Below are positions 41,668 through 52,422 of a DNA stretch of 64,000 nt, piece by piece. Position 1 is the stretch's first letter. Each line of letters starts with the position of its first letter. Source of the stretch: Sporothrix humicola. Lineage: Eukaryota > Ascomycota > Sordariomycetes > Ophiostomatales > Ophiostomataceae. The notes beneath the pieces were generated by a model. The model searched no databases. It was given only the letters and a program-made list of their open reading frames with translations, and was not told the DNA's origin. The position numbers and the translations under genes were made by a program. The stretch covers positions 62,001 to 126,000 of the forward strand of contig WNYE01000094.1 in assembly GCA_021396245.1 (NCBI GenBank), given 5' to 3'.

Positions 41668-43337
41668 ATGGCCTCATCTCCAGAAACATACCTTTTATGG
41701 GCGAACGGTGAAGCAACACAAGGCACAGGCGAGCCGTGAGTTTTGGTATCTCTCTCCTTCCAGCTGTCACTTCCTAACATTTTCACAGAATACCGATTGA
41801 GAATCCAGCCATGGGTGACGTCTTTGCCGTCTGCCACAGTGCCTCGGAGGCCGATGCCGACGCCGCTGTCACAGCAGCGCATGCTGCTTTTACGGCCGGC
41901 ACATGGTCCCGCGCGCCGCGCCAGACTAGAGCCGAAGTCCTGGAAGAAGCCGCCCGTCTACTCACGGAAGCCCTCCCTTCGCTCATCGCCCTCGAAGTCC
42001 AGCAGACAGGCCGCGCGATCCGCGAAATGCAGGCCCAGGTGCCTTCGCTCGTCCGCTGGTTCCGCTACTATGCCGCCCTCTTGCGGACGGAGGAAAGGCG
42101 CGTCTTTCCCACGGCGGGCCAGCTCCACAACTGGGCCGACCGTGTCCCGCTGGGCGTGGTGACGCTGATCACGCCGTTCAACCACCCGCTCCTCATTGCC
42201 GTCAAGAAGCTGGCGCCGGCCCTGGCGGCGGGGAACAGCGTCATTCTCAAACCGTCGGAGCTGACGCCGCTGACCTCGCTGAGACTGGCGGCTCTCCTCC
42301 GCGAGGCCGGTCTTCCTGCAGGCGTGTTTACGGTCCTGCCCGGCCCCGGGCCGATCGTGGCCGCTCGCCTAGCCGCCCACCCTCTCGTTCGATCGGTGGA
42401 TATTACCGGAGGAACAGCAGCGGGTCGTGCGCTCGGCGCAATTGCTGGCCGCAACCTGGCACGGTTCAATGCCGAGCTCGGCGGGAAGGCGCCCGTTGTC
42501 GTATTTGCCGATGCCGACCTGGAGGTGGCTGTCAATGGTGTCGCATTTGGCGCGTTTGTCGCCAGCGGGCAGACCTGCGTAGCCGCCACCCGTATCTTGG
42601 TGGAGGCTTCGGTGTATGACAAGGTCGTCGCCGGCCTGCAGAGGAAAGCAGCGTTTATTGCCGCCCACATGGGCAACCCAACCAACCCAAAGAGCGCCAT
42701 GGGCCCGCTCGTGTCTGCCAAACAGCTCAAGCACGTGTCGACATTAGTCGGGGAAGCGCTGGCGGGAGGGTACGCAAAGGCTGTCATTGGCGGCCAGACG
42801 GGCAGTCCAGGAGGCACCCTGCCTGCCACGAGTGCTCTCGATGGCTTCGACTTGACAAAGGGCTACTTTTACCCGCCGACCATTCTTGTCAGCCCGACGG
42901 AGGGTGTCGACTCCAGCGCCACGCCCCGTATTCTCAGTGCCCGCATCTGGAAGGAAGAAGCTTTTGGGCCCGTGATTGTGGTCGTCCCGTTCGCCGACAC
43001 CGATGAAGACGCCGCCGTCCGCCTCGCCAACGACTCCGAGTTTTCGCTAGGCGCCGCCATCTGGACCCAGGATTTGTCTCGCGCCTTTCGCGTCTCCGAA
43101 CGCATCGACGCCGGCATCACCTGGGTCAACACCCACCACCGCAACGACCCCAGCAGCCCCTGGGGCGCCACGTCCGTCGCAGGCGGCGGCAGCGGAGTCG
43201 GCAGCGAAAACGGCCGCGAGGCGTACATTGCCTACACCGCCGCCAAGAGCACCGTGGTCAACTATGCCCGGCCCGAGGAGGCGCGCGTCACCGAGGACTG
43301 GTTCAATGAAGGGGGAGCTGCAGTGCGGTATGGCTAG
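41668..43337 (+). CDS. NAD(P)-dependent aldehyde dehydrogenase
   Basis: Exon 1 is 41668-41735 (start MASSPETYLLWANGE), the intron 41736-41788 (53 bp, GTGAGT...CAG, CTAAC branch) and exon 2 41789-43337; 538 residues. The ALDH fold is complete: Rossmann part with VTLITPFNHPLLIAVKKLAP and KPSELTP, general base Glu252 in FNAELGGKAP, nucleophile Cys286 in SGQTCVAATR (spacing 34 as in the family), EEAFGPV and the C-terminal oligomerisation strand. No targeting signal; cytosolic. It resembles the succinate-semialdehyde/aromatic aldehyde type rather than a retinal-type enzyme, but the substrate is open. It sits between two methyltransferase genes, all on one strand. Confidence 0.94.
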
Positions 43338-43942
43338 GCTTGCGCGTAGCAGGCGGATAAAGAGGAAAAGAAACTACTGTCCAAGACCCCCGCAGGCTGA
43401 ACCGTGCCTACTGTTCTCGGCTCCCGGCTATTCAATATTCAATAACTTGTCGCTGCTATTCGGATGAATCTGGGGAAATGAAAGATACGGAAAGAGCGAC
43501 GCAAGGAAGGAACGATCAGACGAACCACTACAGAGGCAATGAAACAAGCCTCGAGTAGAAACGAAAGAGAAATACAAAAAAACAGCATACATGAACATTT
43601 CTGACTAAACCTACGCATGCTCATGAAGTCAAGATATTTACAAAGCCGAGATCCATTGTAAGCGCACAAATTTTCCTTCCTATCCACTTTCTCTGCAATT
43701 TACACCATAACAGGCGAGAGATTGCTAGGGAAATGGCCAAGAAGGTTATGATATCAGACCAAAGATAATCCCGCGTCGGTATTGTTATATGACTCGATAT
43801 AAATGGCCAGGAACGGCAATCAAAATGTAAATACCCATACATCCGATGGGAAGTGTACTTCAGCTGACGAGTATCTCGGCCTTGACTTCTCTTTGTCACC
43901 TACACATTTGATTTTAACATCGCCAACATCGTCGTCAACAAG
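43338..43942. other. Intergenic before the secreted protein gene
   Basis: About 600 bp, AT-richer; promoter of the small secreted protein. No gene seen. Confidence 0.55.
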
Positions 43943-44530
43943 ATGAAGTCATTCACGTCACTCCTCGCCGTTTGGGCAGCTGTCGCGGCGGCAGCCCCGA
44001 CATCTGCTGTCACGCCGTTCAACAACCGTGCATTGGCTGCCTCGTCTGGACCATGCGACCTATCCAGCCATGACACCGGCTGCTATCTCGTCATGGACAA
44101 CAGCGGCTGTTTCTTGAACACCACCGACACGAAGAAGGTCTTGGGCTGTGTCGACCAGGATGACACAAAGGCGATTGATATCGTAGGTCCTCTCGGCCAA
44201 AGGTTGTTTTACTTAACATTCTACATTGACTCATGCTAATGCTACGCACTCTGGGTGTAGTTCTGCCGCTGCTGGGGCTGCAACGGCCAGGAACTGGTCA
44301 ACTTTATGCCGACGCTCAACTGCACTTCCAAGACGGTCATTGTCAAGCCCATGCCGCTACCCTCGCCCATCGGCCCGCCGACGTTTCCCAACGGCAATGG
44401 CACGTCGACGAATGGAACGGCCGTCCCTGGCAACAGCACTGCGCCGCATCCCACGACCGGGCCCGGACCGATCAAGGGGCCCAACGGAGGCACGCAGATG
44501 CCTGTGCCGGTGCTGCCGGATGGATACTAG
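43943..44530 (+). CDS. Small secreted Cys-rich protein, unrecognised
   Basis: Exon 1 is 43943-44182, the intron 44183-44260 (78 bp, GTAGGT...TAG, TGCTAAT-type branch) and exon 2 44261-44530; 169 residues. Signal peptide MKSFTSLLAVWAAVAAAAP, then a domain of about 85 residues with nine Cys (GPCDLSSHDTGCYLV, NSGCFLN, VLGCVDQ, FCRCWGCNGQ, LNCTSK) and an Asn/Gly/Pro/Thr-rich tail with several N-x-T/S sites. I do not recognise the family; secretion plus paired Cys suggest an extracellular disulfide-bonded protein, possibly an effector. If the intron is retained the protein ends at 44239 without four of the Cys. Confidence 0.82.
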
Positions 44531-47271
44531 GGGGGAGGTACGGAATAGGAGTGTGGGTGATAAAAATCGGCAGTCTCGGGGAAGCTGTTACATTTCTTGC
44601 TTGTCTTCGACTTCTCGGTGGATGTAGAGTCGCCTTCGGCTTTCAGAAATAATAAAGACACCAATCAAATTCTTGCTCACTGGTTCAGATCTTGACCGTT
44701 GTTCTTGTTGCTATTGATATCCGACGCCAGTCTTATTTGGTCGCTGTGCAGGGGATGGGCATGAACTAGAAAAAGTCGAATCTTACCGTTGGAGATGAGA
44801 GAAGACACTGAATTTTCTGTGCTCCCCTCAACTAGCGATCGTTCACCTCTTTCTATTTTCCCTTTGTTTTTTATTTTATTTTTGCATCTCCGAGGTCCGA
44901 AGAAAAGAGACCAAAAATAACCGACGTTGCAGCGGCCCGCTCAACAGAATGTAACATGACGAAAAATGACAGGGAGACATCATTGTCCGTCACGTCCTCA
45001 CCGTTGTCCTCGTGCTGCCAACTGTTGAAAATTGACAGGGCTGGAGAAAAAACCCCACTGAATCGATAATTCTTTTCACATGGCAGCCCTGTAGAGACTC
45101 AACTCCAGAGGACGAGAGTTCGGGAGGGGTTCCGTACAGCCCCTCTTTTGCGTTGATCTTTTGCGAGGAGAGACCGTTGAAAGTATCACAAAATGACGAG
45201 TCGAGTACATGAAGACGAGACAATGCCATTGTCTGTCATGGAAATACGACGATCTTGGACAACTGGCCTCAGTGCTGGGAGCATGACCTATGACTTGCAG
45301 GAGCGGATACAACAGGCAAGCCGTAGACGTGGAAAGTTGACCTAAAAGAGTGTAAACTGGGCATCTTACCTGTGCTGGTTCTTCATGAGGCCTTTTCAAC
45401 GTTTTTATTTCAAAGCCAGCATATGCATCAAGCAGGTAGAGCACCGCCGTTAATTCAACGGTTCTCAGACTCCCACCAAATTGTCCGAGGCCAGCTGTCT
45501 TTAGTGGTACTTATTTGTGCGTTTTCTCTCGTGGTGGTGGCATGATGCATGCATGCATGAGGGAAGAGGGAAGAGAAATGGAAGTTTGTGATAGCAAATG
45601 GGAGACAAGGTGGGGTGGAGATGGAGAAGAAAACGAGGTTGGGGAGGAAAGAACGAAGAAGTACAAAAGGAAGGAACAAAGTGCGTGCAGTAGCGCCCTG
45701 CAACACTTCACCAACACACTGACGCTATCTCCAATGCATCTGTGCTGCATGAAGCAATGAGAGAATAAGACAAGAAATCAACATGCATTCAATACGATGT
45801 CGGAATGCAAAACGGGAGGGCGGAACAGAACCATAAAAGTTGGACAGAACAGAAAACAGAAAACCAGGGTTGGCTGCCCTCGGGACAATGTTGTGCGTTG
45901 TGAGCTGTGCGTTTCTGCAGTCAAGGTTGCACTCATTGTCCTTTGACAGGTGACAGAATTTGCAGAATTTACAGAACAAAAAAGATACACCAATCATGGA
46001 AACGACAAAACCGAGAGAGGTCGGGCGGCTAGGCGGGCGAGTTATGGACAGGACGGGATGAACTGTCAGGGATGGCCACATTGGGCAGTCGATGCGCAAG
46101 AAAGGGAAACAGGCGGGCAAGGAAAGACTCTGAAAAGAGCAACTGCGACGGCCAACAGACAAGAAGTCAGAAACCAAAGAAGCAACTTGCTCGTATGCTG
46201 GATGTTGTTGAGGAAGGAGCGAGTGGAGTGCAGGTGTTGAGAGTCAAGACCAACAGCTCTTTCCTCCTTGCAGATTTTCCAAATCTCTGCTTTACTCCCG
46301 CCACCAACCGAGGGGCACATGGCGCACGAGCACGAGCTCAGGCGCTTGTCGTCAAGCGCTTCCCCCCATGTCGATGTTTGAGATATTTGTTGCTTTCATT
46401 TTTACGTTGGCATTCCTTTTTCCACGTCTCCCCCCGAGCTAGAATCGGAGTAATAATTAATACACTTCGACGTGGAGGTGTCGACGGTAGGGCTGCCGTT
46501 GACGATTTGTGTCGCTCGATCGCACTTTCCTCAACGAGCAACAAGTTTCATCTACAACGGTCCTTCTTTCCATGATTGCAACAGCATTCGTTTACGACTT
46601 GCTGTTTCCCTCTTTGCATCCCCTCCACCATCGTTCGTTCCTGCCCTCTAGCTCAGCTCCTTCCACAAAGACCACAAGGCGTAGTGGGTCGCGCACCTTC
46701 TCCGTGCAGCAACAGACCTTATACGCCGAAAAGCAATGCAGCCACATTTTTTGTTCCTTTTTTTTATGCGCAGTCTCCTTGCGTAGTCTGTACATAGTAG
46801 GGGGATATCCTGTAGAGGATCTTTGATGCCAAAGCGTCTGGTCAGGGAAGGAAGGCGGCACCCGGTACGCCATCCATCGGCCCAGAATCACACGCCATTT
46901 TCGTTTTTAAAAACGTCCTTCCCTGTCTGGATCCCAGAACCCCTTTTTGTTTTCGCTTCCCCCTCGGTCTTCTTACTTCCTTTAAATCCTCACTAGCCTT
47001 TTCTAGCCATCTGTCGTCTGCTTTCTCTGCTTTCTGTTCGCCGACACCATGATGTCCTTTGTCTACGAATACTAACACACGCCGCCATCCCTTAGCTCTG
47101 CTGTTGCTTCTCGGTCCCTGTCCTGTGTCTGTTGTCCCCCGCTCCTGACATATTGTCTTCGCTTTCATCTTGTCACCTGTCATTGTCGTCGCCAATTTGA
47201 CATACGAATCTTATTTTCAAATTTCATTCACGACGCCGTACTTCGAATTGCATCACACATCACAGCACCCG
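44531..47271. other. Long intergenic before methyltransferase 2
   Basis: About 2.7 kb. A poly(A) signal of the secreted protein gene lies at 44651-44656 (AATAAA). There is a palindromic ATGC run at 45545-45559. Frames of up to 167 codons (for example 45076-45444 minus, 46072-46575 plus) have no signature and mixed codon use. I see no gene. Confidence 0.5.
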
Positions 47272-48521
47272 ATGGCAGGCCAAGAAGATCAGGCCGGCCC
47301 CACAGCGGCGGACACTGCCGTCTCGGCATCATCGCCACCAGCTGTAGTGGAACCACAACCGCAACACACTGGATCGTCAACATTATCACCAGAGGCCGTT
47401 ACGTCCGGCGAAGGGAGCAGTCAACCGACAGCAGCGACAACACCAAATCCAGATCCCGCGCCGAACCGGCCAGCACCAAACCAGACGGCCATTGAAGTCG
47501 ACGACGAAGGCACCAACTCGTCCCTCGCTTCCGACGACGAGGGCTATGCCGAGTCGATCGCCGGCAGCAACGCCACCACGTCGCTGTCGTCGAGTGTCCG
47601 CGACTACACCTTTGAGAACAACCGCCGCTACCACAAGTTCCACGAGGGCAAATACCACTTTCCCAACGACGAGCCCGAGCAGGCACGCGAGGACATGCGG
47701 CACTGCATGATGGTGCACGTCGGCGGCGGCGCGCTACACTATGCGCCGCTCAAGAATCCGCAAAAGATTCTTGACGTGGGTACAGGCACAGGAATCTGGG
47801 CCATAGATAGTAAGTCAAAGAAGCATCGCGCGCTCTTGTTGATTTAATAAGTGCTAACAACGTAGTGGGCGACGAGTACCCCGAGGCCGAGGTGATTGGC
47901 ATTGACCTGAGCCCCATCCAGCCGTCCTGGGTGCCCGCCAACGTCCGCTTTATCGTCGACGACGCCGAGCAGCCGTGGGTCACGGCGCCCAACACGTACG
48001 ACTACATTCACATCCGCGGCATGGCGACCGGTATCAAGGACTGGGTGGGACTCATCGAGCAGTCTTTCACCGCCCTCAAACCCGGCGGCTGGCTCGAAAT
48101 CCAGGATCTCAACTGGATATACCGGTGCGACGACGACTCCATGGGCCCCGACTATGCCGTCGCGCAAATGGCCCGCTACATTAGCGAGGCCTTGGGGAAA
48201 TTCGGCGTCAAACTGCACTCGCCCGAGGACAACCCGGCACGGCTCGAGGCGGCCGGGTTCGTCGACATCCGCAACACGGTCGACAAGGTGCCCGTTGGCA
48301 CGTGGCCCAAGGACCCCAACATGAAAATGGTCGGGCTGTACAACCGGAGCACGGTGTACGACGGGCTGCACGGCATCACCATGGGCCCGTTGACACGAGG
48401 CCTCAAATGGTCGCCAGAAGAGGTGGAGCTGTTTTTGGTGCGTGTGCGCAAGGACTTGATGAACTCGCGCATCCACTCGTATGTCAACATGCATACCCTG
48501 TGCGGCCAGAAGCCCTTGTAG
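47272..48521 (+). CDS. LaeA-like SAM-dependent methyltransferase 2
   Basis: Exon 1 is 47272-47809, the intron 47810-47865 (56 bp, GTAAGT...TAG, TGCTAAC branch) and exon 2 47866-48521; 397 residues. The first 105 residues are low complexity (Pro/Thr/Ser/Glu). RDYTFENNRRYHKFHEGKYH is the counterpart of the same stretch in methyltransferase 1. SAM motif I ILDVGTGTGIWAID (166-179) is followed directly by the intron, then IGIDLSPIQPSWVPANVRF and LKPGGWLEIQD (motif III area), ending MHTLCGQKPL. It is a paralog of the enzyme at 39.9-41.2 kb on the same strand, but with a different intron position, so the duplication is not recent. Function unknown beyond methyl transfer. Confidence 0.92.
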
Positions 48522-48960
48522 GCGTAGGCAGGACAGGCGAAATATTGAGGACAGTAAACAACTGCACAACACATGGCACCTGACGCAACACATTACGACG
48601 AGACGAGCAGGAGACACATGTACGAAGGCGATATCTAAAACGAAGCGACTGGATATATCAAAAGGCGTTGGGAAAGAACTAGGCATGGACACTGGCATAT
48701 AGCACCAAAGGATAACAATTTATGGGCATTTTCGATTGGGAATAACCGACAAATCATTTTTGTGTGCTGAACTGTAAAAGCAACGCCGTATATGATGCAG
48801 AAAACGGTAAATGTAAACCAAAAAAAAAGAGGGGATAAAGAAGGCAACGTAGAGTAGATATTACAAAAGAGAACGCGAAGAACGTGGGTATGTAGATATG
48901 TACAAAACACAACAGACAATAAATATCGAGGATGAAGAAAGTAAATCAAGCGTTCGTCGT
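48522..48960. other. Intergenic between convergent genes
   Basis: About 440 bp, AT-rich; 3' ends of methyltransferase 2 and the CFEM-like gene. No gene seen. Confidence 0.6.
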
Positions 48961-49659
48961 CTACAGAGCAGCCGCCACGATGACGGCCGCGCCGCCGACC
49001 AGGCCAACAACAACCGACGTCAGCCCAAGCAGGCCGCCCGCCATGCAGCCGCGCAGGATGCTGGGACGGCCCGCGGCTGACGATGTCGTGCCCGTGTCGC
49101 TCGCCTCGGCCGCGGTCGTCGAATCACCGTTGGAGATGGTGCCGGTCGACGGCACCGGGTTGTTGGTGGCCGTCGCCGCCGCCTCGGAAATTTCTGAAAT
49201 GATGAGGGCCGACGCGCTCGAAATGTCGGCGCTGCTCGGCTTCTTGTCGAACACGTTGCACACGTCGGCGATCCAGTCGCCCGAGTCGAACTGGCGGGAG
49301 TTGTCGCAGTCGCGGCCGACGCAGAGGCCCATTTTCACGACAAGCGAGTGCGGGTTGTCGCAGACGCAGTCAAAGTCACCCGGGGAGCAGCCGCTGTCGA
49401 GGCAGGCGGCGTTGTAACAGAGAACGGCACAGGGTTCGGTTTCCGTGACGAGTTCCGGGAGGGTGGTGCCCGTGACGCTAATGGTGCCGGCCTGGGCGCC
49501 GGTGCTAGTGGCGGAGTCGTCGCCAGTGGTGGCGGTGGCTGTTGTGCCCGTCGTCTCAGCGTCGGCGGCGTTGACGGCAGCTGCGAAAAAGAGGAGGGTC
49601 GATGCGGCCAAGAGACGGCGGCGACGGCCGATCTCGGTGGTTGAAGACCTTGACTTCAT
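48961..49659 (-). CDS. GPI-anchored CFEM-like cell-wall protein
   Basis: A 232-residue single-exon protein. A basic N-terminal stretch (RRRRLLAAST) leads into a hydrophobic signal sequence ending near VNAADA. A Thr/Ala/Gly-rich linker follows, then a Cys-rich domain with EPCAVLCYNAACLDSGC, GDFDCVCDN, GLCVGRDC and WIADVC. The FDCVC core with a preceding Asp is CFEM-like, though nine Cys and the spacing are not fully canonical. The rest is Ser/Thr-rich and the C terminus is hydrophobic (GGLLGLTSVVVGLVGGAAVI), the usual GPI-attachment pattern, so the product should be wall- or membrane-bound. It overlaps no other gene and converges on methyltransferase 2. Confidence 0.85.
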   Translation of the reverse strand: MKSRSSTTEIGRRRRLLAASTLLFFAAAVNAADAETTGTTATATTGDDSATSTGAQAGTISVTGTTLPELVTETEPCAVLCYNAACLDSGCSPGDFDCVCDNPHSLVVKMGLCVGRDCDNSRQFDSGDWIADVCNVFDKKPSSADISSASALIISEISEAAATATNNPVPSTGTISNGDSTTAAEASDTGTTSSAAGRPSILRGCMAGGLLGLTSVVVGLVGGAAVIVAAAL

Positions 49660-51327
49660 GGTGGTGGTGGTGTGTGGTATGAGGAGATGTTGAGTTTTGA
49701 GGTAAGAGGTCTGAAGAGGACGAGTTAGACAAGGACGACAAGATATATCAATGTGTGATCCAAATGCAGATGAAAGGGAGAGTGGTTGGCCCCCAATGCA
49801 CTGTCCCAACAAAGACGGGAGTGACGAAACAAATAACAGAACCCAGCCCGTCTGAAAACAGGTTGTCCCGTCCTTTGTCTTTTAAATGGTGCGACCTTGC
49901 ACAGCTTTTGCACGGATTTGCGCGCGATTCGTTTGTGTGGAACGGAACAGCGCCGGAAACGTGGCAAAGGGGGCAGCACAAGAGCAGAAGAGCAAATGAA
50001 GCAAAGCCACAGGAGCGCGTATGTTTGTTGGCGGAGGTGCTTACCGGAAGGGTCAAGTAGACGGCAGCAATTGGTAGCTGGCTGCAATTGGACGTCGCCT
50101 TTTTCGTCGTTTTTCAATGTCTGTTGGGCTGCGCCTCGATTGAGGTAAATCTTGCAGAAGTCGACGTGGGCAATTCTAGGTATCCGGGAGGGAGAGCTGT
50201 GCAGGGCGTAATCAATCAAGGGACTTGGAAGCGGAAAGGTCGAGAAGGTCTATCGACTGTCGAAGAGATGGATGTGGCACAAGCTCGTATCGAGATGCGT
50301 CGGCGATCGAAGTGCACTTTTGGTCTGCGCGATGACGATGCGGCGGCAATGACGACAGTTGACAATAGGGGGAATGGATAAGGAGACTTGGTCGGAAATG
50401 GCCGTCACGTGAATGAGCTAGGAAGTGGGCGACGCGTTGGCAGAGGATAGGTGGTCGCAAAGTCGGTGATGATGGACGTTAAAATCAATATCGCGATGTA
50501 AAGTCGAAGAGAAACGAAGATGAAAAGTCGAGAAACAAGACTTGGTTCCTGGAAATTGCATCGCCCCAGAAAACGCCCTTCCCTCTTCGTAGCTTGGGCT
50601 CCTCTTCACCGTGATTTCTTTGGTCCCTGTTCTGGACTGGGGCTGCGCTGGGCAAACAAACAAGGCACACACAGACAGCACACAGAGACACGCTATTGGG
50701 GGCTCCACCTCTCAACCTCGCCGGCAGCTCCAGTGGAGTCTTACCCATTCGCGTTAGTGTATTCAGTGCTTCGCTGTCGAAAAGTGGAGATACTTTCAAC
50801 GACCATCATCAACTCTTCTTATATTCAGTCTATTTGTTGTATTGTTAGTTATTCATATTGTAAATATCGTAAGTAATGTATATATTGCAGCGCTTCAAGG
50901 GGGTGATGGTCCTGTAGGTGCAGTATGAGTGCCAGGTGCTCTGTGCTCTGTATATATTTATGTAACTAAACGCACGGCTTTTCACTGGAAAGTATATCGG
51001 TAAACTGACCAATATCACGGTGGGTTTAGCCAACATTGTCGTCAATGATGGAGTTTAAACTTTCATTTTTGTTTTGTTGTTTTATCTAATACACCAAAAG
51101 TACATATTTCGCATCCCAAAAATGCGTCCAAAAGGAACAGTGGCCCACGAAAGGGCCGGGTATCTAGCAATGAACCTGAAAACACAGAATATCCTTATCC
51201 AGCGCAGCTTCCTCCATTCGAGATTCCTCTGCTCGAGATTTCTCTACTAGAGATGTACTTGTTTGAGACTCCTCTTTCGAGACAACTCTCTCAAGGATCC
51301 CCTCCCTACACTCGGGCCTTGACGACC
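49660..51327. other. Intergenic: CFEM-like promoter, 15-bp minisatellite
   Basis: About 1.67 kb without a supportable gene; contains the minisatellite at 51219-51293 just past the stop of the next gene. Confidence 0.55.
51219..51293. repeat. 15-bp degenerate minisatellite
   Basis: Five adjoining units of about 15 bp with consensus CGAGATTCCTCTNCT (starts near 51219, 51234, 51249, 51264 and 51278), diverged at several positions each. It lies 35 bp past the stop codon of the gene at 51328-52422. Confidence 0.7.
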
Positions 51328-52422
51328 CTAGTACAACTCCCAATCCACAAACATCGAGGCCAATAAATCACTGTGATTGGCCTCGTTAAGGCGCTGGGCA
51401 AGACGGTGCCGAAGGTCCGTGTCCGCCTTCTTCGTGGCCGGCCAGCTCATCACGTCCACAATGGCCGGCATCACGCTCTGCTGGGCCAGTGACGACAGAG
51501 GCGTCGCCTGTTCCGTAAGATACTGCGGCTCCTGGCTCGTGTCGAGCAGGCAGTGGGTCACGATCGAGGTGATGTACCAGGACATCCGGGCACGGGCGGC
51601 CCTGTGGACCTTTTTGCTGGTGCTGAGGCGCAAAAACGCCATGGCGGCGGTGCCGAGCGGGACCGTGTAGCAGGCGTGGGCATGGACAGGCGCGGGCTCT
51701 GACCGGCGGGTGCGCGGCTCAGCACCCACGTACTTGTCGCAGGGGATGCAGCTGCGACGGTGGATGCCGGTCCACGACAGCGGCGCAAACACGAGCCGCC
51801 GCTGCTCGAGGCCCAGGCGCTCGTCGCTCACGACATCGTTGTCGGTCACGAAATAGCGGAGCGCCCTGGGCGCGTACTCGCACGTAAGGATGCGGGGCAT
51901 GACTTTCTCGCCCTTGCCCTTGTCGACGGGGAGCAGGCCCATCGATGCGGCCGTCTCGGCCACGGTCTTCATCTGTGCATCGGGTACGAGAAAACACTTG
52001 CTCTGGAGGAGATGAAGTTAGAATTTAGTTGGATGTGGAATAACGCAGAAAGGAAAACAGAAAACAGGCCGAAGAGAACATACCTTGAAGCCCTTGGAAG
52101 GGAGGCCGAACCGGCCCAGGATCGAGTGTTCCCACTCCACGAGAACAACACCGAGCCTGGCGAGCTTCTGGAGCAGCTCATCTGCCAGTGCCATTCTTGC
52201 AAAGTCCATCGTGCCAGCCTTCTTCAAGATCGGCGCAAGGCGCTCCAGACTAGGCTCCATCTTGATGGACGCCGAGTTGGTGGACTTCGTGATGGACTCG
52301 TTCGGAAGATAATTTATATTGAGACACTCCGGGTTGATAGACTCTTTGTTGTAATACTCCCTGTGCAGGGCATCCGCGAGGAGGGTCTCCATCTTCATGG
52401 AGGTGATATTGACAGAATTCAT
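51328..52422 (-). CDS. Unrecognised protein, perhaps nucleotidyltransferase-like
   Basis: Exon 1 is 52422-52084, the intron 52083-52003 (81 bp, GTATGT...CAG, CTAAC branch) and exon 2 52002-51328; 337 residues. The N terminus (about 24-62) has weak pentapeptide repeats (ESINP, ESITK, ASIKM, PSLER). Then LLQKLARLGVVLVEWEHSIL, GRFGLPSKGFKSKCFLVPDA and QMKTVAETAASMG resemble a fungal hypothetical family that I associate with nucleotidyltransferase-like folds; this is recall and uncertain. Several Cys and His in the middle (IHRRSCIPCDKY) could bind metal. No signal peptide or membrane segment. Codon use is less GC-biased in exon 1 than in exon 2. Confidence 0.65.

Noticed and set aside
45076..45444. 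122-codon minus-strand frame in a long intergenic region
   Set aside because: No signature, codon use unlike neighbouring genes.
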